A stretch of 10,540 nt of DNA from Bryobacteraceae bacterium (GCA_030039005.1 JASHQT010000691.1:1-10540), one strand, 5' to 3'; shown: positions 1 to 6,389, counted from the stretch's first letter. A program made the numbers and translations. The notes: generated from the letters alone by a model not told the origin.

Positions 1-1
1 G

Positions 2-409
2 ACTGGCCGCGTACACGTTGAGCACGTAGAGACTCGCCGTAAGCATGATCTGACGAACGTAGTCCAGATCCACGTCCGTAAAGGCTCGGAAGTAATCACG
101 GACGAATTGCTGTCTTATGACGCGCTGAATGAGACTTACTCCCACAAAGTCATCAATCATGCCGAGCAGTATGTGGACGGGCACGTTCATACGAACCGCA
201 TGGAGAACTTTTGGTCCCTGCTGAAGCGGGCCATCAAAGGTACCTACGTGAGTGTCGAACCGTTTCATCTCTTCAGATATCTCGACGAACAGGCGTTCCG
301 CTACAACGAGCGGAAATTGACGGACGCGCAGCGCTTCCAGAAGACCCTGAATGGGATCGCGGGGAAGCGCCTGACCTGGAACGAAGTGTCCGGTAAGGAG
401 GTGGGGTGA
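2..409 (+). CDS. IS1595-family (ISXO2-like) transposase, 5'-truncated by the window edge
   Basis: The open frame enters from the window edge in frame 2 and ends at TGA 407-409, leaving about 135 C-terminal residues. The sequence carries the end of the ISXO2-like DDE/DDNE transposase domain: an ITDELLSY segment (Asp near residue 34), a conserved histidine (SHKVINH), and the family block HTNRMENFWSLLKR (residues 63-76) with the Asn and Glu expected of the catalytic set, then FRYLDEQAFRYNER. In this family the enzyme cuts and pastes the element. The first Asp and the N-terminal zinc ribbon lie outside the window. A start inside the visible frame (TTG 107) is not needed; the frame is open to the edge. 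The stop overlaps the next ATG, so a companion ORF is probably translated with it. Family call from motifs seen; element ends were not identified. Confidence 0.9.
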   Translation, partial: TGRVHVEHVETRRKHDLTNVVQIHVRKGSEVITDELLSYDALNETYSHKVINHAEQYVDGHVHTNRMENFWSLLKRAIKGTYVSVEPFHLFRYLDEQAFRYNERKLTDAQRFQKTLNGIAGKRLTWNEVSGKEVG

Positions 410-537
410 TGTCCAAAGAAAACGGCAAGGTCGCGGAGGAAAAACCCGAGAAGCCCAAGAAGCCGCCGGGGTACCGAAAGTTCGAGAAGTTGCTTAAGCA
501 GGTTATCAAAGCGCCGCCTATGAAGAAGGCTCTCTAA
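409..537 (+). CDS. Small lysine-rich companion ORF of the IS1595 element (42 aa)
   Basis: ATG 409-411 overlaps the transposase stop by one base (TGATG), and GGAGG lies about 8 bases upstream (397-401), so translational coupling is likely. The 42-residue product is highly charged: a Lys/Glu/Pro-rich N-terminal half followed by a short amphipathic stretch, FEKLLKQVIKAPP. From memory, small ORFs with a similar F-x-x-L-L-K-x-V-x-x-x-P core often follow ISXO2-like transposases; I cannot check that here. Function unknown. Its last 20 bases overlap the 3' end of the convergent minus-strand gene, which suggests the element inserted against, or remodelled, the end of that gene. Confidence 0.6.
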   Translation: MSKENGKVAEEKPEKPKKPPGYRKFEKLLKQVIKAPPMKKAL

Positions 538-1261
538 GTGGATCAAGAAACAATTGGCCTTCTGTTATCATTCCAGAACTTCGTAGGGGGACCTGTTGTC
601 GTTTTCCGCCCTTGTTGCCTAATTCAAAAGTAGCCAATGCAGGTACGTCTATTTCGAGATAAGTATCCGTGCTGTTCAAGATGTAGAAGGAGAAACTAGC
701 ACCATTCCCGTCGATCTCCGGGATCTGAATGTCGTGCTGAGTCTCGTCTAATATTTTTCCAGCGGTCGTTCCTTTTCCCTCGCTCTTTACTTCTCGTGTT
801 TTCAAGACGAAGCGCGCCCTTATCTCAAATCCATGCTGGTTACCGTAATTCACAACTGAGCATCGATATGCGCGCTGCAAGAAACCCGCGACCGGATAAA
901 AGTTTTCCACGCTGCTGCCCTGATATATAATCGCCAAGCCACCAGATCGTAGTTGCGGCTCTAGCAAATAGATCTTTCCATCGGAAAACGGTATGCGGGA
1001 AAATACTTGATCGCAATTTACTGTCATGATTACGGCTTCATTTGCTAATTGAGTTACCTTGCTGTGTTCGTCTAGCCATAGCATGACCGCCGCGATGATG
1101 AACGCTATGCGCACCCATCCCCAGAACACTCTTCTACGCGTGGCTTGTGCTGGCCAATACATTTCTTGCAGGTCGCGCATTACAGAGAGCGCCCCGCTGA
1201 GTAAGCCGACGACCACGATGACAACGGCGAGTGTGTGATTAAGAATGCCGCTAACAGCCAT
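518..1261 (-). CDS. Hypothetical two-TM membrane protein with a large soluble C-terminal domain
   Basis: 247 residues. Two hydrophobic segments are visible: about residues 10-28 (HTLAVVIVVVGLLSGALSV) and 45-62 (ending IIAAVMLWL), separated by a short charged loop containing RDLQEMYWPAQATRRR. The remaining ~185 residues are hydrophilic with alternating beta-like stretches, and include ERARF-like and DTYLEIDVPALATFEL-type segments. A periplasmic or exocytoplasmic beta domain is plausible but inferred. I recognise no enzyme motif. The start ATG 1259-1261 has only a distant GGAG upstream. The 3' end overlaps the small IS companion ORF by 20 bases on the opposite strand. Believed real because of its length and its clear membrane-protein layout; function unknown. 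Confidence 0.65.
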   Translation of the reverse strand: MAVSGILNHTLAVVIVVVGLLSGALSVMRDLQEMYWPAQATRRRVFWGWVRIAFIIAAVMLWLDEHSKVTQLANEAVIMTVNCDQVFSRIPFSDGKIYLLEPQLRSGGLAIIYQGSSVENFYPVAGFLQRAYRCSVVNYGNQHGFEIRARFVLKTREVKSEGKGTTAGKILDETQHDIQIPEIDGNGASFSFYILNSTDTYLEIDVPALATFELGNKGGKRQQVPLRSSGMITEGQLFLDPLREPSS

Positions 1262-1988
1262 GGCATAAGTCTACCACTCCATGTGAGCCAAGTAAGTTGT
1301 CGCCCTCGTGTTCGACAAGCCGATTCCGCGCTATTACACACTCCTCAAAAATGCTCCTTGCACTTTTGCTCGCTTCGCTTATGGACATACTATCTAGTAG
1401 CACCGCAATAGCGTGTGATATCCGTCCAAGAGTAGTCGGGAGGATGCAGCCAGCTCTTCGCGCAAAGGGCACGCCATTGGCGTTATGTTGTCTGGGGTTG
1501 GGGACGGAAGCAGGATAGCACTCCAAGCTGAAAATTACGTGAGCCCTTGACCCCTGATTCAGTTTTCTTCCCAAAGTCTTTGCAACCAAGTAACCCTGCC
1601 AGTCTGCGGAGAGTCCACTAGTCGGGGAAAGGGCGATCCAAGCGCTCCCTCCAGTCCACGCGCCGTCGCGGCAGGAAAACGCTAGTTTGTGCTCTTTCTC
1701 TCCCCTCGGAGGGCCTAATGGTCACGTGCGGCGTGGCTTAGGATTCTGACAAACCGGACAGGCAGGCACGAAGCGCGCCGGGAAAGTGAACGAGCAGACC
1801 TCCAGCTCCAGGAACCCAACTCGTCGACTGTCGCCGAGTTACTCGTTTTTTCCCCGAGGAACACGGGAAGAACTGGCTGGTCCTTCGGATAAACGCACAC
1901 CTTTCGCCCGGCCCCGCGGTCGTGAGCGTTTCCAGTGCAAGCAATAGCATGGGAATCTCGCGCCGCCGGTCTTGGAACACCAAGGACG
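1262..1988. other. Intergenic stretch without a convincing gene
   Basis: About 730 bases between two minus-strand genes. The longest frame is minus 1251-1589 (112 codons); it overlaps the start of the membrane-protein gene, has no clear ribosome site and matches no family I know. Shorter frames in 1715-1998 look like chance reading frames. A small inverted repeat (CTTGG/CCAAG, 1971-1984) lies just beyond the ROK stop codon and might help end that transcript, but it has no U-tract. The stretch may be a decayed gene remnant; I see nothing firmer. Confidence 0.4.
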
Positions 1989-2906
1989 CTAAGCGCACTT
2001 CAATTTCAGGGCCTGCAACGTGGTCTGAGCATTTACGGCGGCCCCCAAGACTCCTATGCGTTCGGTTTGAGAAATGATCGTAAATTTGCTCCCCTGCAGG
2101 GCACTCATCCCAACCATACTGTCCAGATGTTGCGAGAGTAATTCGATATTGACAAACCGACTGCCGGCTCCTGTTATGAAGAACTCTCCAGGTCCATCAA
2201 GATGGATGCAGGAGGCCGTCGCGGCAGCCAGGGCTCGATGCCAAAGCATGGCGAAAGCGTGAGCCTGTTCATCTCCGTTCTTTGCGGACTCGAAGACTTG
2301 CTCCGGCTCCCTATCCAAAAAGCGAAGGCGAATGGACCGCAAACCCACGATCCCTTCAAGGTGTCCGGTCCCTCCGCACGAGCAGTGATTTTCGTTCGGA
2401 TCAAGGGTGACAACAGTGTGCCCCCCTTCCCCAACCTCGTCCAGGGCGGGATAAGATCCGAAACCCACGCCGCGACCCAAAGTCCAAACACGAACCGGCC
2501 GGTGCAATTCACTTCTTTGCGCTGCGATGCCCGCAGCCAGCGCGTCGGCGTCGTTGAACACGAAGACTGGAACGCCATGCAGCGGTGTAGACAGCAATGC
2601 CCTGTAGACGTGAGAACCGAGAGAGAATCCCTTTAGCTGCGGCAGGTTTGGAGATTCTTCCACTGTCCCACGGCGAATCAGGCCCGGCACACCCATGCCG
2701 AGAGCTTCCACAGGACCGGATATTTCGAGGTGATCCAACTCTCGAACGATCGTCTGAACGATCTCGCCGGCTGGCATTGAGGGCATTGTTACGTGCATCT
2801 GAAGAGTCCGTAACGGTTCCGCCAGCACGTAGTCGCCAGACACGACGCCAGAAGCAATCTGATGAGTCAAATGAACGCCAATAAGGGTTTCCCTAGCCTC
2901 ATTCAT
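1989..2906 (-). CDS. ROK-family protein (glucokinase-like fold) with degenerate ATP-binding loop
   Basis: 305 residues, a normal length for the ROK family (sugar kinases and related repressors). Family signatures are clear: MGVPGLIRRGTVEESPNLP (residues 71-89), the catalytic-Asp region VFNDADALAAG (Asp119), TLGRGVGFG (142-150), GEGGH (159-163) and the zinc-site remnant CSCGGTGHLE (175-184). The N-terminal phosphate-binding signature DxGGT is replaced by GVHLTHQ (residues 10-16), so sugar phosphorylation by the usual mechanism is doubtful. The family's third zinc cysteine is also His here (GTGHLE rather than GxGCxE). It lacks an N-terminal helix-turn-helix, so it is not an NagC/XylR-type repressor. 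A strong SD (AGGAGG, 2914-2919) sits 7 bases before ATG 2904-2906 and is embedded in the R1 riboswitch platform. Its substrate cannot be told. Confidence 0.85.
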   Translation of the reverse strand: MNEARETLIGVHLTHQIASGVVSGDYVLAEPLRTLQMHVTMPSMPAGEIVQTIVRELDHLEISGPVEALGMGVPGLIRRGTVEESPNLPQLKGFSLGSHVYRALLSTPLHGVPVFVFNDADALAAGIAAQRSELHRPVRVWTLGRGVGFGSYPALDEVGEGGHTVVTLDPNENHCSCGGTGHLEGIVGLRSIRLRFLDREPEQVFESAKNGDEQAHAFAMLWHRALAAATASCIHLDGPGEFFITGAGSRFVNIELLSQHLDSMVGMSALQGSKFTIISQTERIGVLGAAVNAQTTLQALKLKCA

Positions 2907-2913
2907 TGCAGTA

Positions 2914-2984
2914 CCTCCTAAGGGTTAATCAGGAGTTGTCGGCTGAGCCAGAGGCACAACGGTTATCGCGAACTCCACCGCGGT
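2914..2984 (-). promoter_or_regulatory. R1: variant crcB-type (fluoride) riboswitch with SD-sequestering platform, upstream of ROK gene
   Basis: On the minus strand: P1 is CGCG (2982-2979) with CGCG (2970-2967), closing the 8-base loop GTGGAGTT. Then comes ATAACC, followed by a P3 hairpin of 19 bases (2961-2943) with seven pairs and one U-U mismatch. The strand AACTCC (2937-2932) pairs perfectly with loop GGAGTT to form the pseudoknot. Next, CTCCT (2935-2931) can instead pair with AGGAG of the ROK ribosome site (2919-2915), so pseudoknot formation should free the SD and turn translation on. It deviates from the family consensus: the conserved A after P1 is G, and the U after P3 is C, positions that touch in the solved fluoride aptamer. 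Fold is seen in the sequence; ligand is inferred. Confidence 0.72.
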
Positions 2985-3032
2985 ACAACCCTTGGATTCG
3001 CTCGAAGTCGGAAACGTCGCAGAATCGATCCA

Positions 3033-3061
3033 AGTATGCTGTTTCGCGCTCGGGGCGGCAA
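3033..3061 (-). promoter_or_regulatory. Possible sigma70-type promoter for R1-ROK
   Basis: Minus-strand TTGCCG (3061-3056) and CATACT (3038-3033) are separated by exactly 17 bases. Transcription would begin about 40 bases before the R1 aptamer. The match to TTGACA/TATAAT is moderate, so this is tentative. Confidence 0.35.
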
Positions 3062-3233
3062 CGGCCCACGGGGTGAGCAGCCTGGTCGATAGTGTCAGCA
3101 GAAGGCCCGAGCCTTCGCGAAGGTTCAGCCACGGCGCGCCGTTTCAGACCACCCGGGGCTGGGGCCCCTACTGTTCCATCTCGCGCAATTCGCCGACACG
3201 GGTGTCGTGATTGGCAGCACAGGCAAGTTCGAA

Positions 3234-3253
3234 CAGGATGCCCGCACATCCTG
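3234..3253 (-). terminator. Possible terminator after proline iminopeptidase
   Basis: A perfect 7-bp stem (CAGGATG/CATCCTG) with a 6-base loop lies about 34 bases beyond the stop codon of the iminopeptidase gene. The following bases on the minus strand are TTCGAACTTG, only weakly T-rich, so termination is plausible rather than certain. Confidence 0.35.
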
Positions 3254-3286
3254 ACCAAGGCCCAAAACGGCTCGTTAGCAGTCAAC

Positions 3287-4273
3287 TCAATAGGCAAACC
3301 GGTCGGTTGCGGCAACAAGCGCGCGAGAATTTGGTGGATCAAAAGCACTGTGACCGCCATCTGCCGTGATCAGCAGTTCGGCTTCGGGCCAAGCACGGTG
3401 CAATGCCCACGCGCTCTCCATTGGACATACGACATCGTACCGGCCCTGAATGATCACCGCGGGGATATGGCGAATCTTCGCGACCTCCGAGAGGAGTTGA
3501 TCGTCTGCCTTCAGGAAGCCTCGGTTGTAAAAATAGTGAGCCTCGATCCGGGCGAAAGCAAGAGCGAACTCATCCTTTTCGTAATCGCTGGCAAAGCTTG
3601 GATCGGGGAAAAGCTTAGAAGTCGCTCCTTCCCAGCCACTCCAGATCTTGGCGGCCGCAAGTCGAACCGCGCGGTCGTCGCTGGTTAAGCGACGGTAATA
3701 CGCCGATAGGAAATCGCCACGTTCTTCTTCGGGAATATGTGAGTAGTAAGGCTCCCAAGCGTCCGGGTAGAGAAAGCTTGCGCCCTCCTGGTAGAACCAG
3801 TCAATCTCTCGCTTGCGGAGAAGGAAGATGCCCCGCAACACCAGTTCGGAGACTCGGTCCGGGTGCATTTGAGCATATGCGAGGGCGAGAGTTGAACCCC
3901 AGGATCCACCGAATACTTGCCAACGATCCACGTCGATGTGCTGGCGGAGTTTCTCTATATCGCCTACTAATTCCCAAGTTGTGTTTTCCTCTAAGGAGGC
4001 ATAAGGCGTGCTCTTGCCACACGCTCGTTGGTCAAAGTTTACGATCCGGTACTTGGTGGGATTAAAAAAGCGACGCTGTTTTGGCTCCGATCCGCCGCCG
4101 GGCCCGCCGTGAAGGAAGACGACTGGCTTTCCTTCAGAATTACCGCTTTCTTCGTAGTAAATCTCGTGCAACGAAGATACTTGCAAACGACCCGTCTTAT
4201 AGGGTTCAACTGTCGGGTAGAGCCATGTCACGGCGTCCTTAGCCAGTGATGGAGATAACCTACTGTTCATCAT
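3287..4273 (-). CDS. pip: Proline iminopeptidase (alpha/beta-hydrolase, peptidase family S33)
   Basis: 328 residues, close to the family's usual 310-330. This cytoplasmic serine peptidase removes N-terminal proline from peptides. Visible hallmarks: the oxyanion-hole motif HGGPGGG (residues 55-61), DQRACGKSTP (81-90; usually DQRGCGRS or DQRGAGRS), the nucleophile elbow GGSWGS with Ser124, the acid in GRYDVVCP (Asp280) and the base in DGGHSAFD (His308). The C-terminus RALVAATDRFAY is typical. Two adjacent ATGs lie at the start; AAGGA occurs about 12 bases upstream, and a TATACT box sits only four bases before the first ATG, so a leaderless transcript is possible but unproven. Nothing ties it to the riboswitches; it is divergent from R2. 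Confidence 0.93.
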   Translation of the reverse strand: MMNSRLSPSLAKDAVTWLYPTVEPYKTGRLQVSSLHEIYYEESGNSEGKPVVFLHGGPGGGSEPKQRRFFNPTKYRIVNFDQRACGKSTPYASLEENTTWELVGDIEKLRQHIDVDRWQVFGGSWGSTLALAYAQMHPDRVSELVLRGIFLLRKREIDWFYQEGASFLYPDAWEPYYSHIPEEERGDFLSAYYRRLTSDDRAVRLAAAKIWSGWEGATSKLFPDPSFASDYEKDEFALAFARIEAHYFYNRGFLKADDQLLSEVAKIRHIPAVIIQGRYDVVCPMESAWALHRAWPEAELLITADGGHSAFDPPNSRALVAATDRFAY

Positions 4274-4374
4274 AAGCAGTATATGTTCCTTGAGGCGGGC
4301 GGTGCGAGCGTTTGCGTCTCGAAGCTTCCTTCTTCACTTCAGGCCTATCAGTTCATGCCGATCAGTACCAGGCC

Positions 4375-4403
4375 TTGTGCAGGCACCGGCAAGCGTATAT
4401 ATT
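4375..4403 (+). promoter_or_regulatory. Sigma70-type promoter driving R2/R3 leader and YkoP-like gene
   Basis: TTGTGC (4375-4380) and TATATT (4398-4403) with a 17-base spacer. The predicted start near 4410 falls about 10 bases before the R2 aptamer. No comparable promoter is seen between R2 and R3, so both may lie in one leader of about 390 bases. Confidence 0.6.
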
Positions 4404-4420
4404 AGAAAAGCACCAAAGCA

Positions 4421-4487
4421 GGCGTTGGAGTTCGCCGCAAAAACCGCCCCGCATGGGGAAGATGACTCCTGGTGATTACCATCTTCC
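4421..4487 (+). promoter_or_regulatory. R2: variant crcB-type (fluoride) riboswitch
   Basis: P1 is GGCG (4421-4424) with CGCC (4433-4436), closing the loop TTGGAGTT. After an A-rich joiner comes P3, CCCC-GCAT-GGGG (4447-4458). The pseudoknot strand GACTCC (4464-4469) pairs with loop GGAGTT. A competing hairpin, GGAAGATG (4457-4464) with CATCTTCC (4480-4487), a perfect 8 bp, would break both P3 and the pseudoknot and is the likely expression switch, although no U-tract follows it. Relative to consensus, the A after P1 is U (4425) and the U after P3 is A (4460), the same paired change as in R5. No ORF with a ribosome site follows directly. Confidence 0.78.
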
Positions 4488-4488
4488 T

Positions 4489-4690
4489 ATGCTTCGAGCA
4501 TGCGGTTTAACGCAAGTCTGGTGCTTACAAGCCAGTAGCCAAGACTTCGACTCAATGCCGGGCCTTCAGGCATCGAGTGTAGGAAACACGCTTAGGGGCA
4601 TGTTCCAACACACCTGTTTGGAATCCAGGTCCGCGGAACATTGCGGTTGTCGTTCTGAACGTCGCGCAAACATCACAACGACGAATTGTA
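4489..4690 (+). ncRNA. Candidate structured RNA between tandem riboswitches R2 and R3
   Basis: No supported gene lies here, yet consecutive, non-overlapping stems run through the stretch. These are ATGCT/AGCAT (4489-4501), AAGTCTGG/CC-A-AGACTT (4514-4547), ACTCAATGCC/GGCATCGAGT with one mismatch (4550-4578), GCATGTTCC/GGAACA-T-TGC enclosing ACCTG/CAGGT (4598-4644), and TTGTCGTT/AACGACGA (4647-4684). Such a density of stems suggests a structured leader RNA, or a transcribed spacer that keeps R2 and R3 apart. A 69-codon frame from ATG 4489 has no Shine-Dalgarno and seems incidental. No known RNA class was recognised. Confidence 0.45.
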
Positions 4691-4725
4691 TGGAATGATT
4701 CGGTGGGAACCCGAGGTTAGAAACT

Positions 4726-4793
4726 GGCGATGGAGTTCGCCACAACCGCCTTGAGCTGATAACTCCTATCCCGCAGTTCTGGGAGGAAGGAGT
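4726..4793 (+). promoter_or_regulatory. R3: crcB-type (fluoride) riboswitch with SD-sequestering platform, upstream of YkoP-like gene
   Basis: P1 is GGCG (4726-4729) with CGCC (4738-4741), loop ATGGAGTT, then ACAACC, a short P3 (GC-CTTGA-GC, 4748-4756), TGAT, and AACTCC (4761-4766), which pairs perfectly with loop GGAGTT. This matches the classical consensus, including the conserved A (4730) and U (4757). The platform is legible: ACTCCT (4762-4767) is complementary to AGGAGT (4788-4793), the ribosome site of the next gene, with an inner stem TCCC/GGGA (4769-4772 with 4781-4784). Pseudoknot and anti-SD helix use the same bases, so ligand binding should expose the SD: a translational ON switch. 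Fold seen; fluoride as ligand follows from the family. Confidence 0.9.
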
Positions 4794-4797
4794 GTCG

Positions 4798-5574
4798 ATG
4801 GCACGGTATCACTTTCGATTTTTATCTATGCGCCGCGGGCGTTTGCATCCGGCGAGTCCGAATCCCTCGCAGCAACGGATCAATCCGTTCGAATCTCACT
4901 GGTTCGAGTATCTGCGGACGCCTGTGCGAATGCTGGATCGATGTCTTCGGAGATTGCTCGGCATTTTTGAATTCTGTGCTGATGATGAATGTATATTGAG
5001 AATTGCAAAGCGAAGGTCGCCGATCGATGTTTTCCTTCCAGACGGAACTGAGGTGCGGCAAGGAGACGGTGTGGTGGAGTTGCATTTCTGGAACGAGAAC
5101 CTGGCAACGCTCAACTGTCGAAAATCCACATTCGGATGGGGCGTCCGATTCCGGAGTGGGATGCGCATCTCTCTTCAGCTGCTCGCAAACTATGCCAATC
5201 AAGAGCTAAGCGCCGATACTGCGAAGGCGTTTTATGCCCGCCTCGTTTTCCCCGTTGGGGGCAGATTCCATGCGTGTGCTAGAGTAGCTGCCGATTATGG
5301 GTTCACTTTGCTGCAGCCAACACGAACGTTGCCGCGCAAAGTGCACGACTTCTTTGAAAACATCCTAATACATGCCCTCTGCTGGACGTTCAACCCCGGC
5401 AGGAGAAGGCATCGATCGGGCCTTGCACGAGTGCACTGCTGGATTTCACGCAAGGACCTAATCACACGCTATCGGCGCGATTCCGAATTGAACAATGGTG
5501 AGCTCGGTATCGCAAAAGTTATGTCAGGCAATAACGTCCGCAAACAGCACTGCGCAGAGGTCACTGGTGATTGA
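4798..5574 (+). CDS. YkoP-like domain protein
   Basis: 258 residues from ATG 4798, chosen because AGGAG (4788-4792) is 5 bases upstream; an in-frame GTG at 4792 overlaps that SD and is unlikely. Residues 78-101 read VFLPDGTEVRQGDGVVELHFWNEN, which resembles the core of YkoP-like domains, a small domain of unknown function often linked to polysaccharide deacetylases. Downstream, SLQLLANYA and ADYGFTLLQP resemble later conserved blocks. The Arg-rich N-terminus has no clear signal peptide and I see no strong membrane segment. The gene follows R2 and R3 and so should respond to their ligand. It converges on the CxxC/CxxH gene with a 14-base overlap. Family assignment comes from memory of the motif; the biochemical role is unknown. 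Confidence 0.7.
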   Translation: MARYHFRFLSMRRGRLHPASPNPSQQRINPFESHWFEYLRTPVRMLDRCLRRLLGIFEFCADDECILRIAKRRSPIDVFLPDGTEVRQGDGVVELHFWNENLATLNCRKSTFGWGVRFRSGMRISLQLLANYANQELSADTAKAFYARLVFPVGGRFHACARVAADYGFTLLQPTRTLPRKVHDFFENILIHALCWTFNPGRRRHRSGLARVHCWISRKDLITRYRRDSELNNGELGIAKVMSGNNVRKQHCAEVTGD

Positions 5575-5579
5575 CCTCT
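5556..5579. terminator. Shared bidirectional terminator hairpin at convergent gene ends
   Basis: AGAGGTCA (5556-5563) and TGACCTCT (5572-5579) form a perfect 8-bp stem around an 8-base loop. The stem arms contain the stop codons of both convergent genes. Only TTGTT follows on the plus strand and no T-run on the minus strand, so it may be a weak terminator or an mRNA 3'-end stabiliser. Confidence 0.5.
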
Positions 5580-6163
5580 TGTTCATCACCATGGCCGGCG
5601 TGGATGAGAGAAATCCCTCTTTGGCCGGCTAAGTATTCAGCCACACGGCCAAATACACCGCAATGTGGCGCGTCTCCACGTGCAGCTTCTGCACTTAGCT
5701 GCGCAAGGGCGGCGCGCAACTGTGAAGCCCTCCGCTCGAGCACTTGCTTGATCAGTCCTTGGATGTGATCCGGCGCTTCAGCCCTCAATCTCAATCCGTG
5801 AGGCAGACAAAGTACTCCTTGTGTCTTCATCCAGTGGACCACTGATCGGCGGTCGAAGGCGGCGATCAGCTCGTGGATCCTCAGCACTTCCTCCTGCTCA
5901 AGAGGCAAGCAAATCGAACACTCGCGTTTTGCATCGTACGAGGAGGAATCAAGGAGCGAAAGAAAAATTTGGGTCGCCGTCTCAGTCTGGCGGACCGCGG
6001 CGACTGCCCACGCATGGGCATTGCAAAGCCGCAGGAAGTTGCCTGCGTCGCCTTCTTGAAGCAATCTCGATTGCAAATTCTTGAGAAGCACACAGATCGG
6101 GCAGCTAGTCTCTCCAAGCGTCTGGAGCACCGACTCGTATTGTTTGATCTCATGGGATCGCAT
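5561..6163 (-). CDS. Tandem CxxC/CxxH protein of unknown function (putative zinc-binding)
   Basis: 200 residues. Two repeats of one module are visible: CPIC (Cys21, Cys24) with CNAH (Cys47, His50), then CSIC (Cys82, Cys85) with CLPH (Cys119, His122). Each could bind one zinc ion in treble-clef or ribbon style. The arrangement, helical with a CPIC near the start and C-x-x-H about 25-35 residues later, recalls the DUF6062-type group, but I am not sure. The helical region around residues 131-162 is Arg/Ala/Gln-rich. ATG 6161-6163 is the first start after an in-frame stop and has no obvious SD. It has its own promoter and the R4 riboswitch about 200 bases upstream. No catalytic motif is seen; a protein- or nucleic-acid-binding role would be a guess. 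Confidence 0.75.
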   Translation of the reverse strand: MRSHEIKQYESVLQTLGETSCPICVLLKNLQSRLLQEGDAGNFLRLCNAHAWAVAAVRQTETATQIFLSLLDSSSYDAKRECSICLPLEQEEVLRIHELIAAFDRRSVVHWMKTQGVLCLPHGLRLRAEAPDHIQGLIKQVLERRASQLRAALAQLSAEAARGDAPHCGVFGRVAEYLAGQRGISLIHAGHGDEQEVNHQ

Positions 6164-6357
6164 GGCGTTTCACGCGGAGGCGCTCGCCAATTCTGGCATT
6201 CCGTTTACAGATGCTCTCTTTAGAGCGTGTGTACTCAGGCAAGCTTTGTTGCTCGGCTCGTCTGTCTGGGCAGCGCCAAACCTGGAAGGGCCGCCCAGCG
6301 CGAAGAACGAGAAGCCGGCGGTATTGAGTGTCAAGAGCTTCGCCCGTTTCCGTGCCC

Positions 6358-6389
6358 AAAAGCAAAGCTCCTACCCAGAGAGTAGGAGC
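6358..6389 (-). terminator. Ligand-controlled intrinsic terminator of R4
   Basis: On the minus strand GCTCCTAC (6389-6382) and GTAGGAGC (6374-6367) make a perfect 8-bp stem around a 7-base loop, followed by TTTGCTTTT (6366-6358). The 5' arm is the pseudoknot strand plus the conserved CCTAC of the aptamer, so folding of the aptamer and of the terminator exclude each other. Ligand binding should allow read-through into the CxxC/CxxH gene. Confidence 0.85.

Larger units (their letters stand above)
2991..3286. repeat. Palindrome-rich spacer between proline iminopeptidase and R1
   Basis: No convincing gene in this stretch. Several perfect inverted repeats are present: CTTGGAT/ATCCAAG (2991-2997 with 3028-3034, extended by CG/CG after a bulge), CCTTCGCGAAGG (3112-3123), ACGGCGCGCCGT (3131-3142), GGGGCCCC (3161-3168), CGACAC/GTGTCG (3194-3207) and CAGGATG/CATCCTG (3234-3253). 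They may form RNA hairpins or be protein-binding palindromes. No two are copies of one another, so this is not a simple repeat array. Confidence 0.5.

Noticed and set aside
1251..1589. 112-codon minus-strand frame ahead of the membrane-protein gene
   Set aside because: No clear ribosome site, overlaps the next gene start, and matches no family; composition looks like a chance frame.
2929..3360. 143-codon minus-strand frame between pip and the ROK gene
   Set aside because: It overlaps the pip C-terminus in another frame and runs through R1; Arg/Pro-rich shadow-like composition.
4290..4395. Possible sixth crcB-like RNA upstream of the iminopeptidase (minus strand; CTGAT followed by AGGCCT, with a second AGGCCT upstream)
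   Set aside because: No P1 stem at the right distance, no AxAACC joiner and no P3 closing on the CTGAT. AGGCCT is self-complementary, so the pairing is weak evidence.
4312..4698. 128-codon plus-strand frame spanning R2
   Set aside because: It reads straight through the R2 promoter, aptamer and the hairpin string; the only later ATG (4489) has no SD.
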